A DNA stretch of 42,076 nt from Acidobacteriota bacterium (lineage in GTDB: Bacteria; Acidobacteriota; Terriglobia; Acidiferrales; UBA7541), in assembly GCA_003165465.1 (NCBI GenBank), contig PLUM01000051.1, positions 1 through 42,076 of the forward strand, written 5' to 3'. Below, piece by piece: positions 41,969 through 42,076 of the stretch. Position numbers and translations under genes: made by a program. The number at the start of each line of letters is the position of its first letter. Within the stretch, counting starts at the first letter, position 1. A model generated the notes under the pieces. That model was not told where the DNA came from. It ran no database searches and saw only the letters and a program-made list of their open reading frames with translations.

Positions 41969-42076
41969 TCACTTGCGTGCCCGGAATATCACGGCCAGAG
42001 CGATGATCAGCACCACCCCGAACATCCACATCCAACCATTGTTCCACCCTCCCATACCATATCCGTGCACGGGACC
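41969..42076 (-). CDS. partial small membrane protein running off the window
   Basis: The minus-strand frame from the window end to TGA at 41969-41971 is open for 35 codons. It reads GPVHGYGMGGWNNGWMWMFG followed by a helix VVLIIALAVIFRARK. A Gly/Trp/Met-rich start followed by one transmembrane helix and a basic end is typical of small bacterial inner-membrane proteins of unknown function. The real start may be the GTG at 42070 or lie beyond the window. Confidence 0.5.
   Translation of the reverse strand, partial: GPVHGYGMGGWNNGWMWMFGVVLIIALAVIFRARK

Noticed and set aside
41844..42047. 67-codon minus-strand open frame
   Set aside because: It overlaps, in another frame, the better-supported Gly/Trp-rich membrane protein ending at 41969; its composition is not protein-like.

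Overview
The window looks like chromosomal DNA of a soil acidobacterium (Terriglobia-like). This is inferred from the roughly 60% GC core, secreted proteins of types frequent in that phylum, many GC-rich intergenic palindromes, and housekeeping genes such as mfd, glgB, dusB and hldE2. No rRNA is present, so the taxonomy is an inference.

Region 1 (1-7.95 kb) has visibly lower GC and holds six poorly known genes on both strands: three exported or lipid-anchored hypotheticals, a large repeat lipoprotein, a Crp/Fnr regulator and a secreted trypsin-like protease. A family of short palindromic repeats (core CTTATCGGAATGTGG) sits in the gaps around these genes. I found no copy to the right of 6.81 kb.

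Region 2 (7.99-14.35 kb) is a compact integrative element. It has a short tyrosine recombinase, a MerR-type small DNA-binding protein, a control-region HTH protein, a TOPRIM/DUF3987 replication protein, a Cys-rich protein, a micro-ORF and a full-length tyrosine integrase. The integrase stop codon lies 4 bp from the 3' end of an intact initiator tRNA gene (tRNA-fMet, minus strand). The tRNA's intrinsic terminator is written antisense inside the end of the integrase gene. The left attachment site was not found, so region 1 may belong to the same island.

Region 3 (14.4-41.6 kb) is ordinary chromosome: an ABC-transporter permease, a secreted protein and a ferredoxin-NADP reductase flanked by palindromes; glgB; a Cys/Met PLP enzyme; a seven-gene minus-strand operon (hldE2, mfd, SurA-like PPIase, YhaM-like nuclease, BlaI-like repressor, dusB, PilZ) linked mostly by ATGA overlaps or very short gaps; an MFS exporter; a Tat-exported M24-fold protein lacking metal ligands; two small membrane proteins; a flavin reductase coupled to a hot-dog thioesterase; an XRE regulator; an FGE-fold protein without the catalytic cysteines; and a secreted NTF2-like protein.

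Region 4 (41.6 kb to the end) begins with an orphan 3' half of a tRNA-Leu gene, broken exactly at the anticodon loop. This is the expected scar (far att site) of a second integrated element, which should extend to the right of the window. It is followed by a tandem 12-bp repeat and the end of a small membrane-protein gene.
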